Source: Kitasatospora acidiphila
Lineage (GTDB): Bacteria > Actinomycetota > Actinomycetes > Streptomycetales > Streptomycetaceae
Length of the DNA: 64,000 nucleotides
NCBI RefSeq assembly: GCF_006636205.1
Contig: NZ_VIGB01000003.1
Location: 5,446,501-5,510,500 of the forward strand
Direction of reading: 5' to 3'
Position 1 is the stretch's first letter. Each line of letters opens with the position of its first letter. Position numbers and translations under genes: made by a program. The notes beneath the pieces are model-generated. The model was not told the DNA's origin. It did not search any database and worked only from the letters and a program-made list of their open reading frames with translations. This document shows positions 41,529 through 49,975 of the stretch, piece by piece.

Positions 41529-43132
41529 GCGCCGCTCCTAACGCCACCCCTCCCGTCTCCGAGAACGTCCGCCCGATCCGTCGCGCCCTGATCAGCGTGT
41601 ACGACAAGACCGGGCTGGAGGAGCTGGCCCAGGGCCTGCACGCCGCCGGGGTGGCGATCGTCTCCACCGGCTCCACGGCCGGCCGGATCGCCGCCGCCGG
41701 GGTGCCGGTGACCGAGGTCTCCGAGCTGACCGGGTTCCCGGAGTGCCTGGACGGCCGGGTCAAGACCCTGCACCCGCGGGTGCACGCCGGGATCCTCGCC
41801 GACCTGCGTCTGGAGTCGCACCGCGCGCAGCTGGCCGAGCTCGGCGTCGAGGCGTTCGACCTCGTGGTGGTGAACCTCTACCCGTTCACCGCCACTGTGG
41901 CCTCCGGCGCCACCCCGGACGAGTGCGTGGAGCAGATCGACATCGGCGGCCCGTCGATGGTCCGCGCCGCCGCCAAGAACCACCCGTCGGTGGCCGTGGT
42001 GGTCGACCCGGCCCGCTACTCGGACGTGCTGAAGGCGGTCAACGAGGGCGGCTTCGACCTGCTGACCCGCAAGCGCCTGGCGGCTGCCGCCTTCGCCCAC
42101 ACCGCCGCCTACGACGTCGCGGTGGCCCAGTGGTTCGAGACCTCCGGCTACACCCAGTCGACAGCGGACACGAGCGGCTCCGCCGCGGAGGCGTTCCCGG
42201 CCTTCCTCGGCGCCACCTGGGAGCGCGGCAACGTGCTGCGCTACGGCGAGAACCCGCACCAGCAGGCCGCGCTCTACCTGGACGGCACCGGTGGCCTGGC
42301 CGGCGCCGAGCAGCTGCACGGCAAGGAGATGTCCTACAACAACTACATGGACACCGACGCCGCCCGCCGGGCCGCGTACGACCACGCCGAGCCGGCCGTC
42401 GCCATCATCAAGCACGCCAACCCGTGCGGCATCGCCACCGGCCAGGACGTCGTCGAGGCGCACCGCAAGGCGCACGAGTGCGACCCGGTGTCGGCCTACG
42501 GCGGTGTGATCGCGGTCAACCGCCCGGTCACCGCCGCGCTGGCCGAGCAGATCGCCCCGATCTTCACCGAGGTGCTGGTCGCCCCCGACTACGAGGACGG
42601 CGCCCTCGAGGTGCTGACCAAGAAGAAGAACCTGCGCATCCTGCGCGCCCCGCAGGCGCCCTGCGAGCGGCTGGAGGCCCGCCGGATCAGCGGCGGCCTG
42701 CTGCTGCAGCAGGTCGACCGGGTGGACGCCCCCGGTGACGACCCGTCGACCTGGACGCTGGCCACCGGCGAGGCGCTGAGCGAGGCCGAGCTGGCCGAGC
42801 TGGCGTTCGCCTGGCGGGCCTGCCGGTCCGTCAAGTCCAACGCGATCCTGCTGGCCAAGGACGGCGCCTCGGTCGGCGTCGGCATGGGCCAGGTCAACCG
42901 GGTGGACTCCTGCAAGCTCGCGGTGGAGCGGGCCGGGGAGCGGGCCGCCGGGTCGTACGCGGCGTCGGACGCCTTCTTCCCGTTCCCGGACGGCCCGGAG
43001 GTCCTGATCGCCGCCGGCGTCAAGGCCATTGTGCAGCCGGGCGGTTCGATCCGTGACGAGCTGGTGGTCGAGGCGGCCAAGGCGGCCGGCGTGACCATGT
43101 ACTTCACCGGGACGCGGCACTTCTTCCACTGA
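41525..43132 (+). CDS. purH: Bifunctional AICAR formyltransferase / IMP cyclohydrolase
   Basis: The last two steps to IMP. The N-terminal cyclohydrolase domain (about residues 17-165) begins RRALISVYDKTGLEEL and has STGSTAGRIAAAGV and VKTLHPRVHAGIL. The C-terminal transformylase has RYGENPHQQAALY, KHANPCG and VQPGGSIRDELV, ending TGTRHFFH as in PurH generally. The length of 535 residues is typical. ATG 41525 overlaps the purN stop. A strong hairpin follows. Confidence 0.97.
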   Translation: MSAAPNATPPVSENVRPIRRALISVYDKTGLEELAQGLHAAGVAIVSTGSTAGRIAAAGVPVTEVSELTGFPECLDGRVKTLHPRVHAGILADLRLESHRAQLAELGVEAFDLVVVNLYPFTATVASGATPDECVEQIDIGGPSMVRAAAKNHPSVAVVVDPARYSDVLKAVNEGGFDLLTRKRLAAAAFAHTAAYDVAVAQWFETSGYTQSTADTSGSAAEAFPAFLGATWERGNVLRYGENPHQQAALYLDGTGGLAGAEQLHGKEMSYNNYMDTDAARRAAYDHAEPAVAIIKHANPCGIATGQDVVEAHRKAHECDPVSAYGGVIAVNRPVTAALAEQIAPIFTEVLVAPDYEDGALEVLTKKKNLRILRAPQAPCERLEARRISGGLLLQQVDRVDAPGDDPSTWTLATGEALSEAELAELAFAWRACRSVKSNAILLAKDGASVGVGMGQVNRVDSCKLAVERAGERAAGSYAASDAFFPFPDGPEVLIAAGVKAIVQPGGSIRDELVVEAAKAAGVTMYFTGTRHFFH

Positions 43133-43148
43133 CCGGGAGCAGAGCTGA

Positions 43149-43186
43149 CGAAGGGCCGTGGGATCCGGTGATCCCACGGCCCTTCG
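43149..43186. terminator. Hairpin terminator of purNH, shared with convergent RDD gene
   Basis: A perfect 17-bp stem (cgaagggccgtgggatc with its complement) and 4-base loop between the convergent purH and RDD genes. Confidence 0.88.
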
Positions 43187-43204
43187 GTCTGAACTGCCGT
43201 CCGG

Positions 43205-43639
43205 TTACTGGACCTTGACGACCACGCTCTTGACGATCTTGTCAGCGAAGGTCTGCCGCTTCTCGTCCCACAGCGGCCACAGGTAGCCGACGAAGCAGGC
43301 GATGGCGTCCAGGATGTGCAGAAGGCGGCGGCCTATGCCCAGGCCGGCGCCGAGCAGGCTGCCGTCGGCGAGCTGCACGGTGCGCAGCCCGACCACCATC
43401 TTGCCCGGCGTCTGGGCGCGGGTGCCCTCCAGCACGCCGAAGACGATCAGGACGATCAACTCGACCACGTAGCCGAGGCCTTGACTGGCCAGGCTGGCGA
43501 TTCCCGCCAACACGGCGGTGATGACGAAGTCGATCAGCCCGGAGGCGAACCGCAGCGGCCAACCGGCCAGCACAGGGGCCGGCGGCTGCGGGGTGTAGGC
43601 GTAGTTCGGGTCGAGGTTCGGCTGGTACGGGTTGCTCAT
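43205..43639 (-). CDS. RDD family membrane protein
   Basis: A 144-residue protein starting MSNPYQPNLDPNYAYTP. It has an RDD domain with three helices (RFASGLIDFVITAVLAGIA, LIVLIVFGVLEG) and the signature TPGKMVVGLRTV. The end has HILDAIACFVGYLWPLWDEK. The Pro/Tyr-rich N-terminus is typical of streptomycete members. It is followed by a second RDD gene and the two are probably paralogues. Some RDD proteins act as Na+/H+ antiporters, but the role here is unknown. Confidence 0.85.
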   Translation of the reverse strand: MSNPYQPNLDPNYAYTPQPPAPVLAGWPLRFASGLIDFVITAVLAGIASLASQGLGYVVELIVLIVFGVLEGTRAQTPGKMVVGLRTVQLADGSLLGAGLGIGRRLLHILDAIACFVGYLWPLWDEKRQTFADKIVKSVVVKVQ

Positions 43640-43721
43640 GGTGTTCCCCTGCACATGAACGGATGGATGGTGCGGAAGGCCGGCTGCCGGAGGCCCGGCT
43701 GCCGGAGGCGTTGGACCGCGA

Positions 43722-44381
43722 CTAGGCGCGGATCACCAGGCTGCTGGTGACCTTGTCGGCGAAGCACTGGCTCTTGTCGTCCCAGAGCGGCCAGAAGTAG
43801 CCCAGGCCGCACAGGAAGTTGTCCAGGAAGTGCGCGAGCTTGCGGACGAACGCCATGCCGAAGCCCAGCGGGCGCCCGTCGTGCTCGCGGACCAGCCGGA
43901 TGCCGACCGCCTTCTTGCCCAGGGTCTGGCCGGTGCTGCCCTCGTTGACCAGCTGCCAGATCCCCAGGGCGAAGCTGATCAGCGCGCAGATGGCCAGCAC
44001 GGCGAGGCCGCCGCTGCTGGGCACGGTGCTGGAGGTGCCGGCTATGCAGTCGCTCGGCAGGGCGTCCGGGGGGCAGTAGCCCGGGGTGGTCACGGTCGTC
44101 GCCGTCGCCTGGGACACGATGAAGCCGATGCCGACCGGCAGCCCGATGAGCAGGGCGTCGATGAACCAGCCGCCCACCCGGGAGCCCCAGTTGGCCAGCA
44201 CCGGCGGCGGCACCGGCGCGTAGCCGTACGCGGGCTGCGGCTGCGCGTAGCCGTAGGGCGGCATGGCCTGCTGCTGCGGGTAGCCGTAACCCGGAGGCTG
44301 GTCGTACGGGCTCTGCTGCGGCATGCCGTAAGGCTGCTGCGGCTGGCCGTAGGGGTTGTTGGGGCCGGGCGGGTAGGACAC
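43722..44381 (-). CDS. RDD family membrane protein with Gln/Pro/Tyr-rich N-terminus
   Basis: A 219-residue protein whose first 75 residues are a Gln/Pro/Gly/Tyr low-complexity tail (QQPYGMPQQSPYDQPPGYG). An RDD domain follows (SRVGGWFIDALLIGLPVGI) with TLGKKAVGIRLV. An extracytoplasmic loop carries two Cys (PGYCPPDALPSDCIAG). The C-terminus (LDNFLCGLGYFWPLWDDK) mirrors that of the neighbouring RDD protein, supporting a local duplication. No function can be assigned. Confidence 0.85.
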   Translation of the reverse strand: MSYPPGPNNPYGQPQQPYGMPQQSPYDQPPGYGYPQQQAMPPYGYAQPQPAYGYAPVPPPVLANWGSRVGGWFIDALLIGLPVGIGFIVSQATATTVTTPGYCPPDALPSDCIAGTSSTVPSSGGLAVLAICALISFALGIWQLVNEGSTGQTLGKKAVGIRLVREHDGRPLGFGMAFVRKLAHFLDNFLCGLGYFWPLWDDKSQCFADKVTSSLVIRA

Positions 44382-44455
44382 GGGAAAGCCTCCGGGCGGA
44401 CGTGCACTTCGGTGGTACGGGGACGGGTGGGACAGCGGGTGAGACTAGCGGAGCG

Positions 44456-44866
44456 TCATGACAGGTGGACGCCCAGGCGATTGAGCTGCCAGGCCCAGGC
44501 GACGGCCAGGGCCGCGGCGATCACCGCCGAGCGCCGACGGTTCGTCAGCGCCCACCAGCGGGCGCCCGTGCCGAGCGGGGCCGTGAGCAGGCCGAGCACC
44601 GCGATCACGGTGACCGGATTGGCCGTCAGGGCGGCCGCCCAGTGTGCGTGGCCGGCCTCGATGAAGACCGTGGTGCTGCCGCAGACCGGGCACGGGATCC
44701 CCGTGAAGCGGCGCAGCGGGCAGAGCACCCCGGGGTCGTGCACGTCGTGCAGGACAGCGACCCCGGCGGCCGCCGCCGCGGCCAGCAGGCAGCGCAGCGC
44801 GGTGTGGGCGAGACGGGTGCGGAGCGGCCCGGGCGCGGACCGGGCGGTCTGGACCGGCGCGGTCAC
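44456..44866 (-). CDS. DUF2752 membrane protein
   Basis: The family hallmark CPLRRFTGIPCPVCGST (about residues 50-66) with its CPxCG motif is followed by two helices and ends LNRLGVHLS. The start is uncertain. GTG 44866 gives 136 residues. The frame is open to 44980, but codons upstream of 44866 have poor G/C third positions. A GTG with a ggggga ribosome site lies about 30 bases upstream in another frame, so a missing base near the 5' end is also possible. Function unknown. Confidence 0.7.
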   Translation of the reverse strand: MTAPVQTARSAPGPLRTRLAHTALRCLLAAAAAAGVAVLHDVHDPGVLCPLRRFTGIPCPVCGSTTVFIEAGHAHWAAALTANPVTVIAVLGLLTAPLGTGARWWALTNRRRSAVIAAALAVAWAWQLNRLGVHLS

Positions 44867-45082
44867 GGGCTGTGCTGATGGTGCGGATTGCTCACGGTCT
44901 CTTCCCCCTGACTGGTGCTCGCGCCTATGGTCGATCGCGTGATGTGCGGTGTCCAGCACATTGACGGGGTCCGCACGCAACTGTGGCGCAACCGCAATCG
45001 GATCAACACGTTCCGTTTCAATTCGGGCTTATGCTACGCGCGTGGATCCGGAGGAGCACCGCCGATCCGGGAGGATGGGGAC

Positions 45083-45136
45083 ATGACTGCCCAGACTCTC
45101 GACGGCCAGGCCAGCGCAGCAGGGAACAGCACATGA
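45083..45136 (+). pseudogene. folD-like 5' remnant, 17 codons
   Basis: The ATG has a good ribosome site (GGGAGGA, 8 bases upstream) and encodes MTAQTLDGQASAAGNST, then a TGA overlapping the ATG of the DUF3017 gene. Streptomycete FolD begins MTAQ-LDGKATAA as I remember it, and folD stands immediately upstream of this DUF3017-mdh pair in S. coelicolor. This looks like a folD gene from which about 800 bases were lost, leaving its translation start coupled to the next gene. It might instead be a chance leader peptide. A second folD or an alternative C1 enzyme should exist elsewhere. Confidence 0.55.
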
Positions 45137-45546
45137 GCGCGGTACGAACGAGCAGGTCCACCCGCCGACGGCCCTCCACCACCACCGGGACGCTCCCGCC
45201 GGAGGGTTCCCGCGCGGCCCTGGACCGCGGCCACCCGCTGCCGATCCGGCAGTGGCCGATAACGCTGGTGACCGGCGTGGTCGGCGCCGGCCTGCTGATC
45301 ACCTGGGCGGCGGACTTCCGCTACGGCCTGCTGGTGGTCGGCGCCGGGTTCCTGCTCGCCGCGCTGCTGCGGCTGACCCGGCCGGAGGTCGGCCTGCTCG
45401 CGGTGCGCAGCCGGTTCACCGACGTGGCGGTGCTGCTCTTCTTCGGCCTGGTGATCGTGCTGCTGGCCCTGATGGCACCCCAGAACCCGTGGCTGCGGCT
45501 GCCCGCGCTGGACGACCTCGGCCGGTGGATCGGCAGCAAGCACTGA
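45133..45546 (+). CDS. DUF3017 membrane protein
   Basis: A 137-residue protein with an Arg/Ser/Thr-rich cytoplasmic N-terminus and three membrane helices (WPITLVTGVVGAGLLITWA, GLLVVGAGFLLAALLRL, VAVLLFFGLVIVLLALMA). The conserved TRPEVGLLAVRSR(F/A) loop between helices 2 and 3 is the DUF3017 signature. The ATG overlaps the stop of the folD-like remnant. Normally this gene follows folD and precedes mdh. Function unknown. Confidence 0.82.
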   Translation: MSAVRTSRSTRRRPSTTTGTLPPEGSRAALDRGHPLPIRQWPITLVTGVVGAGLLITWAADFRYGLLVVGAGFLLAALLRLTRPEVGLLAVRSRFTDVAVLLFFGLVIVLLALMAPQNPWLRLPALDDLGRWIGSKH

Positions 45547-45654
45547 CACCGGCGGCGCGGCGGGACGACCCGTCGTCACGAACGGCGCGTTGTGACGCAC
45601 CAGCCACGCCGCCAAGCACCGCCGTCGGCCGCCCTTGCGATAACCTGACGCCGG

Positions 45655-45674
45655 TTCTCTCGATGTCGAGAGAA
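45655..45674. promoter_or_regulatory. Perfect inverted repeat upstream of mdh, candidate operator
   Basis: ttctctcga-tg-tcgagagaa is a perfect 9-bp dyad with a 2-base spacer, 65 bases before the mdh ATG. The size and symmetry fit a dimeric MarR/TetR/GntR-type regulator. The hairpin is too short and misplaced to be a terminator of the DUF3017 gene 109 bases upstream. Confidence 0.5.
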
Positions 45675-45738
45675 AACATCCTCGGCTCCAGCGCGCCGAC
45701 GTGCCTGGGGCATGCCAGCGATCCTGGAGAAGGAAACC

Positions 45739-46731
45739 ATGACTCGCACCCCCGTCAACGTCACCGTCACCGGCGCGGCCGGCCAGATCGGCTACGCGCT
45801 GCTGTTCCGCATTGCCTCGGGCCACCTGCTCGGTGCTGACGTGCCGGTGAACCTGCGCCTGCTGGAGATCCCGCAGGGTCTCAAGGCCGCCGAGGGCGTC
45901 GCGATGGAGCTGGACGACTGCGCCTTCCCGCTGCTGCGCGACATCACCATCACCGACCAGGCCGCCACCGCCTTCGACGGCGCCAACGTCGCCCTGCTGG
46001 TCGGCGCCCGCCCGCGCACCGCCGGCATGGAGCGCGGCGACCTGCTCGCGGCCAACGGCGGCATCTTCGGCCCGCAGGGCAAGGCCATCAACGACAACGC
46101 CGCGGACGACATCAAGGTCCTGGTGGTCGGCAACCCGGCCAACACCAACGCCCTGATCGCCCAGCGCAACGCCCCCGACGTGCCGGCCGAGCGCTTCACC
46201 GCGATGACCCGCCTGGACCACAACCGCGCCGTCGCCCAGCTGGCCAAGAAGGCCGGCGTGACCGTCGACGAGGTCAAGAAGGTCACCATCTGGGGCAACC
46301 ACTCCGCCACCCAGTACCCGGACGTGTTCCACGCCGAGATCGGCGGCAAGAACGGCTTCGAGGCCGTCGGCTCGGACCAGGCCTGGCTCGAGGACTTCTT
46401 CATCCCGAAGGTCGCCAAGCGCGGCGCCGAGATCATCGAGGTCCGCGGCGCCTCGTCGGCCGCCTCGGCCGCCAACGCCGCCATCGACCACGTCCACACC
46501 TGGGTCAACGGCACCGCCGAGGGCAACTGGACCTCGATGGGCATCGTCTCCGACGGCTCCTACGGCGTGCCGGAGGGCATCATCTCGTCCTTCCCGGTCA
46601 CCACCAAGGACGGCAAGTTCGAGATCGTCCAGGGCCTGGAGATCTCCGACTTCTCCCGCGCGAAGATCGACGCCTCGGTCGCCGAGCTGGTCGGCGAGCG
46701 CGACGAGGTCGCCAAGCTCGGCCTGATCTGA
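45739..46731 (+). CDS. mdh: Malate dehydrogenase
   Basis: NAD+-dependent oxidation of malate to oxaloacetate. The nucleotide-binding GAAGQIGYAL (about residues 11-20), LDDCAFPLL, RLDHNRA with substrate Arg/Asp, and the catalytic His in WGNHSATQYPD (about residue 190) identify the 330-residue bacterial LDH-like MDH. ATG 45739 follows GGAGAAGGA. It is transcribed alone between a palindrome and a strong terminator. Confidence 0.97.
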   Translation: MTRTPVNVTVTGAAGQIGYALLFRIASGHLLGADVPVNLRLLEIPQGLKAAEGVAMELDDCAFPLLRDITITDQAATAFDGANVALLVGARPRTAGMERGDLLAANGGIFGPQGKAINDNAADDIKVLVVGNPANTNALIAQRNAPDVPAERFTAMTRLDHNRAVAQLAKKAGVTVDEVKKVTIWGNHSATQYPDVFHAEIGGKNGFEAVGSDQAWLEDFFIPKVAKRGAEIIEVRGASSAASAANAAIDHVHTWVNGTAEGNWTSMGIVSDGSYGVPEGIISSFPVTTKDGKFEIVQGLEISDFSRAKIDASVAELVGERDEVAKLGLI

Positions 46732-46745
46732 GCCGACGCCTGAGC

Positions 46746-46786
46746 CCGAGGGCCCGGCGCTCCACCGCGGAGCGCCGGGCCCTCGG
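46746..46786 (+). terminator. Hairpin terminator of mdh
   Basis: A perfect 18-bp stem (ccgagggcccggcgctcc with its complement) and a 5-base loop 14 bases after mdh. Confidence 0.88.
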
Positions 46787-46818
46787 CGTTCCCACCGGGC
46801 CGTTTACACTGGCCGACC

Positions 46819-48144
46819 GTGAACGAAACCCTCCAGGACGCGGCTCTCGTCCTGGTCTTCATCCTGCTGGGCGGCCTCTTCAACATCGCCGAGATCTCGC
46901 TGATCTCGCTGCGCGAGGGGCAGATCCGCACCCTGGCCGAACGCGGCACCAAGCGTGCCTCGCGAGCCGCCCACCTGGCCGCCGACCCCAACCGCTTCCT
47001 GGCCGCGGTGCAGGTCGGGGTGACCTGCATGGGGTTCCTGTCGGCCGCGTTCGGCGCCGACACGCTGGCCGGCAAGCTCTCCCCGGTGTTCGTTCGGATG
47101 GGCCTGTCCAAGGGGGTCGCCGACCTGGTGGCGCTGGTCGGGCTGACCCTGGTGATCTCCTACATCTCGCTGGTGCTGGGCGAGTTGACGCCCAAGCGGA
47201 TCGGCCTGCAGCGTGCCGAGTCGATCGCGCTGCTGGCCGCGCCGGTGGTCGACGTGATGTCGGTGGTGCTGCGGCCGGTGATCTGGCTGCTCGGCCGCTC
47301 CACCAACCTGATGGTCCGGCTGCTCGGCGGCGACCCCAAGGCCGGGCGCGGCAGCATGAGTTCCGAGGAACTGCGCGGCCTGGTCGCGGCCAACACCGAA
47401 CTGGGCAGCGACGAACGGGCGTTGATCGCCGACGTGTTCGCGGCCGGGGAGCGCCAGCTGCGCGAGGTGATGGTGCCGCGCACCGAGGTGACCTTCCTCG
47501 ACGCCGACCAGCCGCTCACCGAGGTCCGGGAGGAGACCAGCACCTCGCCGCACTCCCGCTACCCGGTGGTGGACGGCTCCTACGACTCGGTGGTCGGCTT
47601 CGTGCACGTCCGCGACCTGTACCGGGCACGCGGCGAACAGGCGCTGCGGGTGCGCGAGATCGCCCGCCCGGTGAAGCTGCTGCCGGCCACCAAGAAGGTG
47701 CTGGAGGCGATGAGCGAGATGCGCCGGGAGGGCCACCACCTGGCGATCGTGGTGGACGAGTACGGCGGCACCGCCGGGATCGTCACCCTGGAGGACCTGG
47801 TGGAGGAGGTGATCGGGGAGATCCGGGACGAGTACGACGCCCAGGAGACCACTGCCACCCGGCGCCTCGCCGGCGGCGGCATGGAGGTCAACGGCCTGCT
47901 CAACCTGCCCGACTTCGCCGAGGAGACCGGGGTCACCCTGCCGGAGGGCCCGTACGAGACGGTGGCCGGCTTCGTGGTCGCGGAGCTGGGCGCGCTGCCG
48001 GAGGTCGGCGACGTGGTGCGCACCTCGGACGGCCTGCTGCTCACCGTGGCCGGGCTGGACGGCCGGCGGATCGACCGGATCCGGGTCACCGCGCCACCCG
48101 CGCCGCAGCAGCCCGCCGAGGGACCGGCCGAGACCGGGTCCTGA
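46819..48144 (+). CDS. CNNM/CorC-type (HlyC family) membrane protein
   Basis: The 441-residue protein has the DUF21/CNNM membrane domain with four helices (about residues 8-170, including NIAEISLISLR and LGELTPKRIGLQRAE). Two CBS domains follow (VMVPRTEVTFLDAD, VVDEYGGTAGIVTLEDLVEEVIG) and a C-terminal CorC-HlyC domain (EVNGLLNLPDFAEETG). Members export or balance Mg2+ or other divalent ions; haemolysin naming is historical. GTG start. The next gene, trpS, begins 22 bases later and may be co-transcribed. Confidence 0.9.
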   Translation: MNETLQDAALVLVFILLGGLFNIAEISLISLREGQIRTLAERGTKRASRAAHLAADPNRFLAAVQVGVTCMGFLSAAFGADTLAGKLSPVFVRMGLSKGVADLVALVGLTLVISYISLVLGELTPKRIGLQRAESIALLAAPVVDVMSVVLRPVIWLLGRSTNLMVRLLGGDPKAGRGSMSSEELRGLVAANTELGSDERALIADVFAAGERQLREVMVPRTEVTFLDADQPLTEVREETSTSPHSRYPVVDGSYDSVVGFVHVRDLYRARGEQALRVREIARPVKLLPATKKVLEAMSEMRREGHHLAIVVDEYGGTAGIVTLEDLVEEVIGEIRDEYDAQETTATRRLAGGGMEVNGLLNLPDFAEETGVTLPEGPYETVAGFVVAELGALPEVGDVVRTSDGLLLTVAGLDGRRIDRIRVTAPPAPQQPAEGPAETGS

Positions 48145-48165
48145 CTGTCACCGGAAGCTGGAACA

Positions 48166-49215
48166 ATGGGGGCCATGGTCAACGACGCGCGCATCACCGA
48201 GGAGAAGGCTCGCCCCCGGGTGCTCTCCGGCATCCAGCCCACCTCCGGCTCCTTCCACCTGGGCAACTACCTCGGCGCGGTGCGCCAGTGGGTGGACCTC
48301 CAGAAGGACAACGACGCCTTCTACATGGTCGTCGACCTGCATGCGATCACCGTCCCGCAGGACCCGGCCGCCTTGCGCGAGAACAGCCGGGTCTCGGTCG
48401 CCCAGCTGCTCGGGGCCGGCGTCGACCCGGAGCACTGCACCCTCTTCCTCCAGTCGCACGTGCCCGAGCACGCCGAGCTCGGCTGGGTGATGAACTGCCT
48501 GACCGGCTTCGGCGAGGCCGCCCGGATGACCCAGTTCAAGGACAAGTCCGCCAAGCAGGGCAGCGACAGCACCACGGTCGGCCTGTTCACCTACCCGGTC
48601 CTGATGGTCGCCGACGTGCTGCTCTACCAAGCCGACGCGGTGCCGGTCGGCGAGGACCAGCGCCAGCACCTGGAGCTCACCCGGGACCTGGCCGAGCGCT
48701 TCAACACCAGGTACCAGCCGACCTTCACCATCCCGAAGCCGTACATCCTCAAGGAGACGGCGAAGATCATGGACCTGCAGGACCCGACCGCCAAGATGAG
48801 CAAGTCGGCGGCCTCCCCCAAGGGTCTGGTCAGCCTGCTGGACGACCCCAAGGTCAGCGCCAAGAAGTTCAAGAGCGCGGTCACCGACACCGACACGGTG
48901 GTCTCCTACGACGAGGAGAAGAAGGCGGGCGTCTCCAACCTGCTGCGGATCCACTCGGCGCTCAGCGGCCAGAGCATCGAGCAGCTGGTGGCGCACTTCG
49001 AGGGCAAGATGTACGGCGCGCTCAAGACCGAGCTGGCCGAGCTGTTCACCGAGTGGGTCGGCCCGTTCCAGCAGCGCACCCGCGAGTTCCTGGACGACCC
49101 GGCCGAGCTGGACCGGGTGCTCGCGGTCGGCGCCGCCAAGGCCCGCGAGGTCGCCGCGGTGACGCTGGAGACGGTCTACGACCGCATCGGCTTCGTGCCC
49201 GCCGCGAAGCGTTAA
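48166..49215 (+). CDS. trpS: Tryptophanyl-tRNA synthetase
   Basis: Class I aminoacyl-tRNA synthetase charging tRNA-Trp. The HIGH-equivalent is in SGSFHLGNYLGA (about residues 27-38), GEDQRQHLELTRDLA binds tRNA/ATP and the KMSKS motif is in TAKMSKSAAS (about residue 208). The length of 349 residues is normal. ATG 48166 or ATG 48175 may be used. The stop overlaps the next ATG by one base (TAATG). Confidence 0.95.
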   Translation: MGAMVNDARITEEKARPRVLSGIQPTSGSFHLGNYLGAVRQWVDLQKDNDAFYMVVDLHAITVPQDPAALRENSRVSVAQLLGAGVDPEHCTLFLQSHVPEHAELGWVMNCLTGFGEAARMTQFKDKSAKQGSDSTTVGLFTYPVLMVADVLLYQADAVPVGEDQRQHLELTRDLAERFNTRYQPTFTIPKPYILKETAKIMDLQDPTAKMSKSAASPKGLVSLLDDPKVSAKKFKSAVTDTDTVVSYDEEKKAGVSNLLRIHSALSGQSIEQLVAHFEGKMYGALKTELAELFTEWVGPFQQRTREFLDDPAELDRVLAVGAAKAREVAAVTLETVYDRIGFVPAAKR

Positions 49216-49808
49216 TGGGGGAGCCTGGGCTGATGGCGTCGCTCGGGCCCACCGGCGGCATCGGCCGGCCATCGGCCGGCGCCGCCGGTTCTGCACTGAC
49301 CATCGGGGTCGCGGTCACCGTTCCGGAGCCGTTCGGCTCCGCGATCCAGGACGCCCGCGCCGGTCATGGCGATCCGCAGGCCCGGGCGATACCCACCCAT
49401 GTCACGCTGCTGCCGCCGACCGAGGTGGCCGCCGAGCGGCTGCCCGAGGTGCGTGCTCACCTGGCGGCGGTGGCGGCGGCGCGGCGGCCGTTCCGCATGC
49501 TGCTGCACGGCAGTGACACCTTCCGCCCGGTCTCCCCGGTGGTCTTCATCCGGGTCGAGGAGGGCGCGCAGGAGTGCCGGGAGCTGGAGGCGGCGATCCG
49601 CTCCGGCCCGCTGGCCCGGGAGCTGGCCTTCCCCTACCACCCCCACGTGACGGTCGCGCACGGCCTGCCGGACCTGGTGCTCGACCAGGCGCTCGCCGAC
49701 GCCCGCACCTTCCACGCGGCCTTCACCGTGCCGGGCTTCACGCTCTCCCGGTTCGGTGCGGACGAGGTCTGGCGGCCCTGGCACGGATACGCCTTTAGCG
49801 GGCACTGA
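49215..49808 (+). CDS. 2'-5' RNA ligase family (2H phosphoesterase) protein
   Basis: A 197-residue protein with the two HxT motifs of the 2H superfamily: HVTLLPP (about residue 64) and HVTVAHG (about residue 141), spaced as usual. Such enzymes hydrolyse or form 2'-5' phosphodiester or cyclic phosphate bonds in RNA or nucleotides. It starts at ATG 49215, coupled to trpS by a TAATG overlap, suggesting a link to tRNA metabolism, which is inference. The N-terminal 30 residues are Gly/Ala-rich and poorly conserved. Confidence 0.85.
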   Translation: MGEPGLMASLGPTGGIGRPSAGAAGSALTIGVAVTVPEPFGSAIQDARAGHGDPQARAIPTHVTLLPPTEVAAERLPEVRAHLAAVAAARRPFRMLLHGSDTFRPVSPVVFIRVEEGAQECRELEAAIRSGPLARELAFPYHPHVTVAHGLPDLVLDQALADARTFHAAFTVPGFTLSRFGADEVWRPWHGYAFSGH

Positions 49809-49888
49809 ATGCTTGCGCTATTCTGTGAATGACGATTCCCAGGGTTCTCCCAGGTTTCCTGGGGTCATAAACTCTCATTACTTACTCA

Positions 49889-49918
49889 TTCACTCCACCG
49901 TGTGCTGAACGTTATACT
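49889..49918 (+). promoter_or_regulatory. Candidate vegetative promoter for the Stealth gene
   Basis: TTCACT, 18 bases, TATACT in an unusually AT-rich 120-base gap. Transcription would begin near 49925, about 50 bases before the chosen start codon. The -10 box is close to the HrdB consensus; the -35 box matches four of six. Confidence 0.5.
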
Positions 49919-49975
49919 CGGGCCTCAATGGCTACGGGGGTCTTGGGCCAGAATGCACACCGTCCTGGAGAGATG

